This document shows positions 17,841 to 26,012 of a stretch of 36,650 nt of DNA, piece after piece (position 1 is the first letter of the stretch; every line of letters starts with the position of its first letter). Origin of the DNA: an uncultured Clostridium sp. (GTDB taxonomy: Bacteria > Bacillota > Clostridia > Lachnospirales > Lachnospiraceae); contig CALAAS010000045.1 of NCBI GenBank assembly GCA_937885015.1, positions 1 to 36,650 of the forward strand, in the 5' to 3' direction. The notes beneath the pieces are model-generated. The model made no database searches. It saw only the letters and a list, made by a program, of their open reading frames with translations, and was not told the origin of the DNA. Both the position numbers and the translations under genes were made by a program.

Positions 17841-18570
17841 TCTGTGCGCCCTCCATCCTGTATTCACGTTCTGACGACTCAAACAGCGGGTGAAGCGCCT
17901 CTGCGATTGCCAGATCTTCCGGGTATGTGATCTTGACACAGAAACGATCCCCCATTACCATTGCAATCTCCATGCCAAGATTCAGAACCAGTTCGCTGTC
18001 CTCATAGATTTCTGTCCGTTCATCATCGGCACGATAAAATTCATGTGCTTCCCGCAGGATCCCATAGCGGTATGTCTGAGGTCCCTGCTGCACGAACAAA
18101 CGTCTTTTCTGAAGTGTACGGCTAGCACATTTTCCATTATTGCTGAATGTGATGGCATCTGTCGCTTTAACGACTGTGATCACCCCATCATATTTCTCAA
18201 TGGTTTTATAATGCTTATCAATGGTCTTCTGGGAAACAAACGGGCAGACAGACGTCATAATCATGACAGTATCATTCCTCCTGGCCGGAATCGCACACAA
18301 ACCGTTATAAACAGAATTATATCTTTCTTTTCCCGCTTCCGCCATATACGCAAACTTTGTGATCCCATACTCAGCGGCCCAGCATCGCACCTGTTTATGC
18401 ATAGCTGGTGCGGCGACTACGCAGATCGCGTCAATATTAGGATTTTTCTGAGCTGTACGCATGGAGTAAACCAGCATAGGAACCGAAGTCAGTTCAATAA
18501 ACTGCTTCGGTATTTCCTTATTTCCAAATCTCGTTCCCTTTCCGCCGGCTAAAATGATGGCATAATTCAT
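17824..18570 (-). CDS. IspD/TarI-family cytidylyltransferase
   Basis: A 248-residue protein from the ATG at 18570, with GGAGG 9 nt upstream and one base after the previous stop. The N-terminus MNYAIILAGGKGTRFG and EIPKQFIEL form the CTP-binding signature. VKITYPEDLAIAEAL is the C-terminal substrate-binding block. The usual DxxRPF motif is replaced by TSVCPFVS, losing both the Asp and the Arg. Family members make CDP-methylerythritol, CDP-ribitol or related CDP-alcohols. Being next to a CDP-glycerol-type transferase and a LicD protein, it most likely activates an alcohol or amino-alcohol phosphate for surface decoration rather than acting in isoprenoid synthesis. Confidence 0.87.
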   Translation of the reverse strand: MNYAIILAGGKGTRFGNKEIPKQFIELTSVPMLVYSMRTAQKNPNIDAICVVAAPAMHKQVRCWAAEYGITKFAYMAEAGKERYNSVYNGLCAIPARRNDTVMIMTSVCPFVSQKTIDKHYKTIEKYDGVITVVKATDAITFSNNGKCASRTLQKRRLFVQQGPQTYRYGILREAHEFYRADDERTEIYEDSELVLNLGMEIAMVMGDRFCVKITYPEDLAIAEALHPLFESSEREYRMEGAQNGSDH

Positions 18571-18571
18571 T

Positions 18572-20170
18572 TCAGTTTTCCTCCTGACATCTTTTCTTTG
18601 CTTCCTGGTAAATGGACTCTCCTGCCCTTCCCAAATTTGAACATGTCTCATGTGCATATTCCGAAAAAACAGACTCCATGAAATCTATGATCTTTTCCCA
18701 TTGTCCTTCGTGGAGCAGGTCATAAAGAAAATGCTCCAGGGCATACTCCCGGTTCTCAAATAAAATCATCTTTTTCATACCGCCCTTTTCAGCCTTGACA
18801 GCATTCATAAACTTCCCCGTTCCGGTGTCTCCCGCCGGAAAAGAACGGGTCATATTCCGGAGCATGACCGGTTTTTTCGCCGCCATCAGAAGAGCAAGAA
18901 CACTGCTGTTATCCCCGTAACAGGCATCGCACATTCCGATCGCACGATGAAGTTCTCCGCTATCATCATAAATTCCCAGATTATTTTTTTTAAAGGAGGA
19001 TACCAGCATCAGATACTTCTGGCACAATGCTTCGTCCATGGCTGCCAGGGACGATTCTGCCAGAGGATGCGGACGCCACCATAAGGCAATCGCCCCATAC
19101 CTCTGAAAAACCGAAAAAATCTCCCAAAGATGTTCAATATAGTCTTCCTTCCGTTCGAGAAGATATTTCAGCGTCGTATTTACAAGTACTATCTTTTTTC
19201 TGCTTCCGTCTTTCATGAGCAGATGTTTTTTCCACTCTTCTGGAACAGAAAAATGTTCGCTGGCCAACTGCATCGCCTTATCTATTTTAGGTGACCCTAA
19301 TGCCAGAAACTTCTTTTCCAGATCCCCGAACTGTCCCTGACACTGATTCTCCTGTTCAAATTTTTTTGACTCGCGGACATAGGTTTCCCGGACCCTTTCC
19401 GACTGGACAGCCACCATATCTGCATACAAAGTACCCGGGCATACACAAAAATGCCACGGAACATCATCCAGGTTAACAAAATATGGAACATAGACCAACA
19501 GGTCTGTCTGGCTCTGCAGCGTTTTGCAATAATGATCCGGAAGGATACCTGTCACATAATTATTTCTGTCATATGGGAAATGTACAAAAACCACGTCCGG
19601 CTTCTGCCTTTCCATGTTGTATTCCGTATAACGGAGCGTTGGAATATCCGCCGGATAATTCTCTTTTTCGTAATGCCATTCCCGGATGCTTCCATCCGGA
19701 TTCCGATCAAAATATGGAATGGGAATCACATAAGCGTCACAGTCCGGATCCGCATCTGCCGCTCTCCAGATCGTTTCCATGCTGTCCCACATTGCCTCTT
19801 TATACGGTAAAAAAACAGCCTCCAGACGTTCTGGAATATCCTGATCCACACTGTTTTGCACCGCCGCCAGCGCCTTTCCCAGTTCATTCCACGTCCTTTC
19901 CAGGCTTGGGACAGATTCCTCTCCCAATAATGAAATGTATAGCTGATAAAGACATTCGCAGTATTCTTCAAGAAACCGGACCGTGACAAACTCCTCACCT
20001 TCACACTTCTCGATCACATTTCCAAATTCAATCGCATTCTGCTGGCTATTCCGGATCAAATCCAGGGCCAGTTCTTTCTGACCATTTTCCATCGCTTTTT
20101 TTGACTCCTCAAAAGCCTGGCAAAGTGTCTGGACAAACTCTATGGCCATCTTTTTCTGCTGCCTTCTCAT
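18572..20170 (-). CDS. CDP-glycerol glycerophosphotransferase-like protein
   Basis: A 532-residue protein, first gene of the glycan operon. An N-terminal helical region (about 10-110) precedes a two-domain transferase fold. VAVQSERVRETYVRESKKF, ALGSPKIDKA, IALWWRPHPL and CYGDNSSVLALLMAAKKPVMLR resemble the TagB/TagF family, in which the HP in RPHP and the D/S residues of the CYGDNSS stretch are conserved. These enzymes pass a phospho-alcohol from a CDP donor to an acceptor. C. difficile has a comparable gene next to a nucleotidyltransferase in its type A flagellin-modification locus. The start may be the ATG at 20170 or another seven codons later. No clear promoter was found in the 189 bp up to cheA. 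Confidence 0.82.
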   Translation of the reverse strand: MRRQQKKMAIEFVQTLCQAFEESKKAMENGQKELALDLIRNSQQNAIEFGNVIEKCEGEEFVTVRFLEEYCECLYQLYISLLGEESVPSLERTWNELGKALAAVQNSVDQDIPERLEAVFLPYKEAMWDSMETIWRAADADPDCDAYVIPIPYFDRNPDGSIREWHYEKENYPADIPTLRYTEYNMERQKPDVVFVHFPYDRNNYVTGILPDHYCKTLQSQTDLLVYVPYFVNLDDVPWHFCVCPGTLYADMVAVQSERVRETYVRESKKFEQENQCQGQFGDLEKKFLALGSPKIDKAMQLASEHFSVPEEWKKHLLMKDGSRKKIVLVNTTLKYLLERKEDYIEHLWEIFSVFQRYGAIALWWRPHPLAESSLAAMDEALCQKYLMLVSSFKKNNLGIYDDSGELHRAIGMCDACYGDNSSVLALLMAAKKPVMLRNMTRSFPAGDTGTGKFMNAVKAEKGGMKKMILFENREYALEHFLYDLLHEGQWEKIIDFMESVFSEYAHETCSNLGRAGESIYQEAKKRCQEEN

Positions 20171-20281
20171 CGTATTCCATCTCCCATGTAAAACCGGTGG
20201 TTTTGGTCATCATTATTCCTTTCATATTTATCGTCTGTTTTCCTCTTTTTATAATGCCCTCTCTCCTTTCATCAAAAATTC

Positions 20282-20309
20282 CTTATTTATTTCCAGATCC
20301 TGCCGATAA
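20282..20309 (+). promoter_or_regulatory. Sigma-28 (SigD/FliA)-type promoter of the che operon
   Basis: CTTATT (20282-20287), a 14-nt spacer and GCCGATAA (20302-20309), about 50 nt upstream of the cheA start. It matches the motif seen at the flagellin genes. Confidence 0.8.
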
Positions 20310-20359
20310 TTTTATAGAAAGAGCAAACCTACAATCAAGTGAAAAGGCGGTGCACAACC

Positions 20360-22498
20360 ATGAACAACGGTATGGACAACAGTCTGCTAGACGCATACCT
20401 GTATGAAGAAAATAATCTTTTGGATCAGTTGGACAACCTGCTGGTTGCCGACGAAAAAGATGGCGATTTCTCTTCAGATGATGTCAATGAGATTTTCCGT
20501 ATCATGCATACCATCAAAGGTTCTTCTGCCATGATGGAGTTCAACGCGATTTCCACCATCGCACATCACATCGAAGACGTATTCTTTTATATTCGGGAAA
20601 AAGGGATCGAATCCCTGAATACAGCCCACAAAAAAGAATTGTTTAACCTCATGTTCCAGTCGGAAGACTACTTAAGGAGCGAGATCGAAAAAGTAGAACA
20701 GGGCCTGCCCCTCTCCGAAGATATCGATGCTTTCGCCGGGGAGATCAACGCTTTCCTGAACAAGATCAGCAACCCGGATTCTCCAGAAAACAAAACAGAG
20801 CCCGGAGGGGGATCCTCCGAAGCAGGAAAGGGAGGTTTTCCGGATGATCCCGCAGCAGTATGCTTTCTCCACGTTTTTCTGGAAGAAGGCGTTGGTATGG
20901 AAAACCTGCGGGCTTTTATGATCGTAAACGCCATTAGGGAATCCGACATCGAAGCGCGCTTCTATCCAGACGATATGGACACCAATCCGGCAACCGCCTC
21001 CGCCATTGCCGAGAATGGCTTCTTCATTGCTTTTGACAGCCTGGAGGCCGCTTCCCAGGCCCAGAATGTTCTGGCCAGCCAGAATCATATCCAGTCCTAT
21101 GAGCTGACTGAGACTGAAAAAAACGCTCCCACGGCTGCGGATGCCGGTCCGGCCCCGCTCCCCGAAGCGTCCAGTCCCCTTGCAGATGGCAGCTCCTCCT
21201 CGTCCCATGAGGCTCCAGACCCAGAAAAAACAGCGGCCCCGGCTTCATCCGGCGCCCCTTCAAAAGCTCCGGCTGGCTCCAAGCCTCCTCATACGCCGGT
21301 GAAGCAGAGCCTGATCAGCGTCAATCTGGCAAAATTAAACAGCTTGATGGACATTGTCGGGGAGATCGTCATCACGGAGTCCATGGTCACCTCCTCCCCA
21401 GAGTTAAAGCTTCTCCCGCGGGACAATCTGGATAACTTTATGAAATCCGCCCGCCAGCTCCGCAAGCTGACCGATGATCTCCAGGACATCGCCATGTCCC
21501 TCCGTATGGTTCCCATTTCCGGCGTTTTCCAGAAAATGAACCGGATCGTCCGGGATATGAGGCAGAGTCTGAATAAAGACGTACACCTCACCATCATCGG
21601 AGAGGATACCGAGGTAGACAAGACGATCGTGGACAGTATACAGGATCCCATCATGCACATCGTCAGAAACAGCATGGATCATGGGATCGAGGAAACGAAA
21701 GAAGAACGTATTGCAGCCGGAAAGGACCCCCAGGGTGAGATCATCCTCTCCGCCTCCCATACCAGCAGCGAAGTAGTCATTTCCGTTGCCGACGACGGCT
21801 ATGGCATGGATCCCGACCGGCTCCTGAAAAAAGCTAGGGAGAAGGGGCTTTTGACCAAACCGGAAAGCGAATACAGCCGCAAGGAAGCCCTGGGACTTAT
21901 TATGCTCCCCGGGTTCTCCACCAACCAGGAGGTGACCGAATACTCTGGCCGCGGCGTGGGAATGGACGTGGTGAAAAAGAATGTGGAAGCCGTTGGAGGA
22001 ACCATCAGCATTGCCAGTGAAACTGGTCACGGCACTACCATTACGATGAAGATCCCTCTGACCCTCGCCATTGTAAACGGCATGAAAGTAACGGTAGGAA
22101 ATTCCATTTTCACTATCCCCATCGCAAATATCCGTCAGTCCTTCAAGGTATCTGCCGATCAGATCATCCTGGATGAGTACGGCAACGAAATGGTGGAACG
22201 CATGGGCAGCTTCTATCCCATTATCCGCCTCCATACCTTCTATGGCCTGGATGCCCAGGTCACTCACATTGAAGAGGGGATCCTTTTGTGGGTAGAAGCA
22301 AACGACCGTTCTTACTGCCTGTTTGTAGACGACCTGATCGGAGAACAGCAGGTGGTGGTAAAGCCCTTGCCCACCTACCTCAACGACTATGGACTTAAAG
22401 ACGCCGGTATCATTGGCTGTACGATCCTGGGCGACGGCAATATCAGCTTGATCCTGGATATCGTCAACCTGTACCTGGCAGCAATCGAAAACGCGTAA
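20360..22498 (+). CDS. cheA: Chemotaxis histidine kinase CheA
   Basis: CheA autophosphorylates in receptor arrays and passes phosphate to CheY and CheB. The start is the ATG at 20360 with AAAGGCGGTG upstream (a GTG seven codons earlier would bury that site), giving 712 residues. Domain order: Hpt at about 8-105 with phospho-His50 in IMHTIKGSSAM, P2 regulator-binding at about 165-245, an Ala/Pro/Ser linker at about 250-310, dimerisation at about 313-380 (ISVNLAKLNSLMDIVGEIVI), an ATPase with VRNSMDHGIE, DDGYGM and GRGVGMDVVK, and a CheW-like domain from about 565. All key motifs are present. The first gene of cheAWRB, with a sigma-28-type promoter. Confidence 0.97.
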   Translation: MNNGMDNSLLDAYLYEENNLLDQLDNLLVADEKDGDFSSDDVNEIFRIMHTIKGSSAMMEFNAISTIAHHIEDVFFYIREKGIESLNTAHKKELFNLMFQSEDYLRSEIEKVEQGLPLSEDIDAFAGEINAFLNKISNPDSPENKTEPGGGSSEAGKGGFPDDPAAVCFLHVFLEEGVGMENLRAFMIVNAIRESDIEARFYPDDMDTNPATASAIAENGFFIAFDSLEAASQAQNVLASQNHIQSYELTETEKNAPTAADAGPAPLPEASSPLADGSSSSSHEAPDPEKTAAPASSGAPSKAPAGSKPPHTPVKQSLISVNLAKLNSLMDIVGEIVITESMVTSSPELKLLPRDNLDNFMKSARQLRKLTDDLQDIAMSLRMVPISGVFQKMNRIVRDMRQSLNKDVHLTIIGEDTEVDKTIVDSIQDPIMHIVRNSMDHGIEETKEERIAAGKDPQGEIILSASHTSSEVVISVADDGYGMDPDRLLKKAREKGLLTKPESEYSRKEALGLIMLPGFSTNQEVTEYSGRGVGMDVVKKNVEAVGGTISIASETGHGTTITMKIPLTLAIVNGMKVTVGNSIFTIPIANIRQSFKVSADQIILDEYGNEMVERMGSFYPIIRLHTFYGLDAQVTHIEEGILLWVEANDRSYCLFVDDLIGEQQVVVKPLPTYLNDYGLKDAGIIGCTILGDGNISLILDIVNLYLAAIENA

Positions 22499-22511
22499 CA
22501 GGAGGAACGTT

Positions 22512-23000
22512 ATGTCTGAACCCAACGAAATTCTGGCGGAAAAGTCTGCTGCGGAAGAGGCCTCTTCCGTAGAACGCTGCCTTACCTTTGAATCCGGAGG
22601 GCTTACCCTCTTTTTAAGCACAAATTACGTGACAGAGATCATCAACGACTGCTCCATTACCCATCTTCCTCTGGTGCCTGGTCATGTAAAAGGGATTTTA
22701 AACCTGCGCGGACAGATCCTCCCGGTTGTGGACATCCGCGAGTGTATGGGAAAACCATCTCTGGAATACACCAGTAAAACGTGTATCATTGTGCTGAATG
22801 TAGATGAGATCCCCATCGGTATTGTTGTGGACTCCGTGCGTCAGGTCGTGGATATCGATCTGAGCCATGTGCGGCCTATCCCGGTAAAACGCCAGCAGAA
22901 GCTGCTGGACGGGATGGTGACCATGGAGGACGGCAGCGTATTAATGTCGTTTGACTGCAATTCGCTGGCAGGAAAATCCAGCCTCCAGTCAGATCTCTAA
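22512..23000 (+). CDS. cheW: Chemotaxis coupling protein CheW
   Basis: A 162-residue adaptor that links receptors to CheA. A short variable N-terminus (about 1-20) is followed by a CheW fold with EIINDCSITHLPLVPGHVKG and NLRGQILPVVDIRECMG, the standard receptor/CheA contact motifs. The gene starts 13 nt after cheA with AGGAGG upstream. Confidence 0.96.
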   Translation: MSEPNEILAEKSAAEEASSVERCLTFESGGLTLFLSTNYVTEIINDCSITHLPLVPGHVKGILNLRGQILPVVDIRECMGKPSLEYTSKTCIIVLNVDEIPIGIVVDSVRQVVDIDLSHVRPIPVKRQQKLLDGMVTMEDGSVLMSFDCNSLAGKSSLQSDL

Positions 23001-23010
23001 GGAGGTCCTT

Positions 23011-23862
23011 ATGCAGCTGACTGATTCTGATTTTACCCGCCTTTATACCTACGTCAAAAACTCTTACGGCATTGATCTGAGCAAGAAAAAACAGCTGATC
23101 TCCAGCCGTCTGAACAATATGCTGATCCAGCAGGGCTACCGTGATTTTACCCAGTACACCGACGAGATCATTTCCGGAAAAAATCCGGAAATGATCTCTG
23201 CCATGCTGAACCGGCTGACTACGAATTACACCTACTTTCTTCGGGAAAAAGAACACTTTGACTTTCTCCAGAAAGTAGTCTTGCCCGAGCTGGCCGCCCG
23301 CCACGCCCAGGATCATACCCTGTCCATCTGGAGCGCCGGCTGTTCTTCCGGAGAAGAACCTTATACGATTTCCATGTACCTGAAAGAGTTTTTTTCTTCC
23401 CTCCCTGGAAACTGGGATACCAGGATCCTGGCCACCGACATTTCGCAGAATGTACTTTCCACCGCCCAGTCTCCGGCCTATACATCCGAATCCCTGGCAG
23501 AGCTTCCAATGGAGTGGCAGAAAAAATACTTTATCCAGACAGGTCCCGGCCAGTATACGGTTTCTCCTTCCTTACGGCAGAATGTGATCTTTCGTACCTT
23601 TAACTTAATGGAACCCATCCATTTCAAACGAAAATTCGATCTTATTTTCTGCCGGAATGTTATGATCTATTTTGATCGTCCCACAAAGGAAGCGCTGGTA
23701 CAACGCTTCTTCCAGGCCACAGTACCCGGCGGCTACCTGTTTATCGGGCATTCTGAGGGAATTGACAAAGGACAGTGTCCTTACCAGTATCTTCATCCCG
23801 CCATCTATCAAAAACGTCTGCCGGGCCAGGAACGCCGTCCAGGAGGTGAAAAACATGCCTGA
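23011..23862 (+). CDS. cheR: Chemoreceptor glutamate methyltransferase CheR
   Basis: CheR transfers methyl groups from SAM to receptor glutamates during adaptation. The start is the ATG at 23011, with a near-perfect AAGGAGG 4 nt upstream and 10 nt after cheW, giving 283 residues. An N-terminal helical domain (about 1-75) is followed by the catalytic domain with IWSAGCSSGEEPYT (SAM motif), RILATDIS and IFCRNVMIYFD. The last part holds GGYLFIGHSE. It overlaps cheB by 8 nt. Confidence 0.97.
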   Translation: MQLTDSDFTRLYTYVKNSYGIDLSKKKQLISSRLNNMLIQQGYRDFTQYTDEIISGKNPEMISAMLNRLTTNYTYFLREKEHFDFLQKVVLPELAARHAQDHTLSIWSAGCSSGEEPYTISMYLKEFFSSLPGNWDTRILATDISQNVLSTAQSPAYTSESLAELPMEWQKKYFIQTGPGQYTVSPSLRQNVIFRTFNLMEPIHFKRKFDLIFCRNVMIYFDRPTKEALVQRFFQATVPGGYLFIGHSEGIDKGQCPYQYLHPAIYQKRLPGQERRPGGEKHA

Positions 23863-24949
23863 AATGATCCGTGTTATGGTCATTGACGATTCGATCGTCT
23901 ACCGCAGCTGGCTGATCCGGTCCCTTTCCGAGGATCCCCGGTTTGAAGTCGTCGGCTTTGCGGGAAACGCTTATGAAGCCAACCAGAAGATTCCCCGTTT
24001 AAAGCCGGATATTCTCACACTGGATATTGAAATGCCAGGGATGTCCGGCATTGATTTTTTAAAGAAACTGCTTCCATCCCATCCGGTCCCGGTCATTTTA
24101 GTATCCTCCCTCAACCTGAGGGTCTTTGACGCCCTGGAGGCCGGAGCCGTTGATTTTGTCAGAAAACCAGACGATCAGAACGGCTTGTCAAAAACAATTT
24201 TCTTAAATACTTTAAAAACTAAGCTGGTCATGGGAGCAAAGGCGAGGGTACACCTCCCCTCCTCCTCTGCTCCGCCAATAGCCCCCCAGCGGCCGATGAC
24301 AGGAACAGTTCCCGGAGCTTCCGCGCATCGGTCTTCACTTTTTACAGAGGCAAAAAAGCCCGGAGCCAGCCATCTCCTTCCTCCCGTGATCGCCATAGGA
24401 GCCTCCACTGGCGGCACTGAGGCAATCCTGGAAATCGTCCGGAATTTTCCGGCAAAGACCCCCGGCGTCGTGATCACCCAGCATATGCCCGCCGGCTTTA
24501 CCGCCATGTACGCCGAGCGGCTGAACCGGATCTGTGCCATGGAGGTCCGGGAAGCAAAAAACGGGGATCATCTTTCCCCCGGACGGATCCTGCTCGCTCC
24601 CGGGGGCATGCAGATGCGTCTGGTCCCCCTGGGCAACTCCTATTCCGTCAGCGTCCAGCCAGGAGAAAAGGTCAACGGGCACCGGCCCTCTGTCGATGTT
24701 CTTTTCGACTCTGTGGCTATGCATGCGCGCGACCGGGCCATCGGCGTCCTTCTGACCGGTATGGGCTCCGACGGAGCTGCCGGGCTTCTCCGCATGCGTA
24801 AAAACGGCGCCTTTACCATCGGGCAGGATAAGGACAGCTGTGTCGTTTACGGGATGCCCATGGAAGCCTGGAAAATCGGCGCTGTCTGCCGGCAGCTTCC
24901 TCTGGATGCCATCGCACAGGCCGTCCTGAGCCGGCTGTCTGTTTTCTAG
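23855..24949 (+). CDS. cheB: Chemotaxis protein-glutamate methylesterase CheB
   Basis: CheB removes receptor methyl groups when phosphorylated by CheA. The start is the ATG at 23855 with AGGAGGTG upstream, inside the end of cheR. A much longer upstream frame is ruled out by that site and by the receiver start. It has 364 residues. The receiver has Asp11/Asp12 and phospho-Asp57 in LTLDIEMPG. The linker is at about 130-170. The esterase domain carries the catalytic triad: Ser in IGASTGGTEAI, His in QHMPAGFT and Asp in GMGSDGAAGL. Confidence 0.97.
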   Translation: MPEMIRVMVIDDSIVYRSWLIRSLSEDPRFEVVGFAGNAYEANQKIPRLKPDILTLDIEMPGMSGIDFLKKLLPSHPVPVILVSSLNLRVFDALEAGAVDFVRKPDDQNGLSKTIFLNTLKTKLVMGAKARVHLPSSSAPPIAPQRPMTGTVPGASAHRSSLFTEAKKPGASHLLPPVIAIGASTGGTEAILEIVRNFPAKTPGVVITQHMPAGFTAMYAERLNRICAMEVREAKNGDHLSPGRILLAPGGMQMRLVPLGNSYSVSVQPGEKVNGHRPSVDVLFDSVAMHARDRAIGVLLTGMGSDGAAGLLRMRKNGAFTIGQDKDSCVVYGMPMEAWKIGAVCRQLPLDAIAQAVLSRLSVF

Positions 24950-25011
24950 CTTTCCCCTGGCCGCAGCCAGGCAGCGGGAACAAAATGAATGATTTTAGAA
25001 GGTGATTGTTT

Positions 25012-25974
25012 GTGAAAAAAAGGAGTCTGATTTCAAGGAAACAAAAAAAGAATCTTACTCCAGAAATGAAAGATGAAAAACTGCGGCAGCTTCTTATCCG
25101 TGGAATCGCCGTATCGTCCGCCTGCTTTCTCGGAAGTCTGACGGTCACGGTCTTCCCGGAGCTTCCGCAGAAAATGGCTTCCGGAATCCGTTACAGTGCT
25201 TCTGTCGTACATTCTGAGCTGGAAAGGCTGGACGATTCTATATCCATGGCAGCAAACGCTGCCACCGACCGCCGTACTGCGGCAGAACCGCCCGTTCCCT
25301 CTCTCCCTGCGGATTCCGGCAGCAGCCCATCGGAGACTGTGGATCCCTCCCCTTCTCCCGAAGAAGCGGATATAGGAAGCGGAGATTGGGACATTGTCAC
25401 CGAACCTGTTTCTGATGGCAGCTCCACCTACAACGCGTCTCTGCCGACCTCCCTGGGTCCCATGGTCTACTACAACCAGGGAGACGCCCGCTGGCGAGAT
25501 CACCTGTACGGAGGAGCCGACCCCATGCATACCTACGGCTGCGGTCCAACGGTCACTGCTATGCTGGTCAGCAGCTTTTCCCCTCAGCAGACTCCCATGA
25601 CTCCCGCAGATATGGCCGACTGGGCTGCAAAACATGGCCATTATGCCCCCCAGGGAGGCTCATACCGCTCCCTGATCCCTGACGCTCTGTCCTCCTATGG
25701 CCTGACCATTGAATCCGTTAAAGACCGCTCTGCCGCCAATGCAGCCGCGCTCCTGGACTCTGGACACATTCTGATCGCTCTCATGGGGCCGGGCACATTT
25801 ACACAGAAAGGGCATTTTATCATCATCACCCAGACCACAGAAGATGGAACCGTATCCATCGCAGATCCCGCCAATATGGAGAACTGCAAAAAAACCTGGG
25901 ATCTGGATCTGATCATGAACGAATTAAAACGGGTCTCCGACAGCGGAGCGCCTCTGTGGGCTGTCAGCCGTTAA
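25012..25974 (+). CDS. Secreted or membrane-anchored C39-like cysteine peptidase
   Basis: A protein of 320 residues from a GTG start, set by AGAAGGTGA 7 nt upstream. The in-frame TTG two codons earlier is too close to that site. A basic N-terminus is followed by a hydrophobic segment (about 26-47), then a Ser/Pro-rich stalk (about 85-140). The catalytic domain (about 150-320) has YYNQGDARW with the oxyanion Gln156, TYGCGPT with Cys177, KGHFIIITQ with His268 and SIADPAN with an acidic or amide partner. This fits the peptidase_C39_2 type found on Clostridia cell surfaces. It lies 62 nt downstream of cheB and shares its terminator, so it is probably in the che operon. The substrate is unknown. 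Confidence 0.85.
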   Translation: MKKRSLISRKQKKNLTPEMKDEKLRQLLIRGIAVSSACFLGSLTVTVFPELPQKMASGIRYSASVVHSELERLDDSISMAANAATDRRTAAEPPVPSLPADSGSSPSETVDPSPSPEEADIGSGDWDIVTEPVSDGSSTYNASLPTSLGPMVYYNQGDARWRDHLYGGADPMHTYGCGPTVTAMLVSSFSPQQTPMTPADMADWAAKHGHYAPQGGSYRSLIPDALSSYGLTIESVKDRSAANAAALLDSGHILIALMGPGTFTQKGHFIIITQTTEDGTVSIADPANMENCKKTWDLDLIMNELKRVSDSGAPLWAVSR

Positions 25975-26003
25975 GACAGGTCCCGCAGAGGCGCTTCCTT
26001 TTT
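25947..26003 (+). terminator. Strong intrinsic terminator of the che operon
   Basis: AGCGCCTCTGTGGG (25947-25960) pairs with CCCGCAGAGGCGCT (25982-25995) with one G-U pair, and CTGTC/GACAG extends the stem inward. TCCTTTTTC follows. The left arm lies inside the peptidase coding sequence, so the hairpin straddles the stop codon. Confidence 0.9.
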
Positions 26004-26012
26004 CTGTCTTTA

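Noticed and set aside
21404..22621. Long antisense open frame of 405 residues opposite cheA
   Set aside because: It lies wholly on the other strand of cheA and a little of cheW, both with clear family motifs. Its protein has no recognisable domain and no ribosome binding site.
25033..25641. Minus-strand frame opposite the peptidase gene
   Set aside because: Antisense to a gene with conserved catalytic residues. The predicted protein is low in complexity and shows no family pattern.
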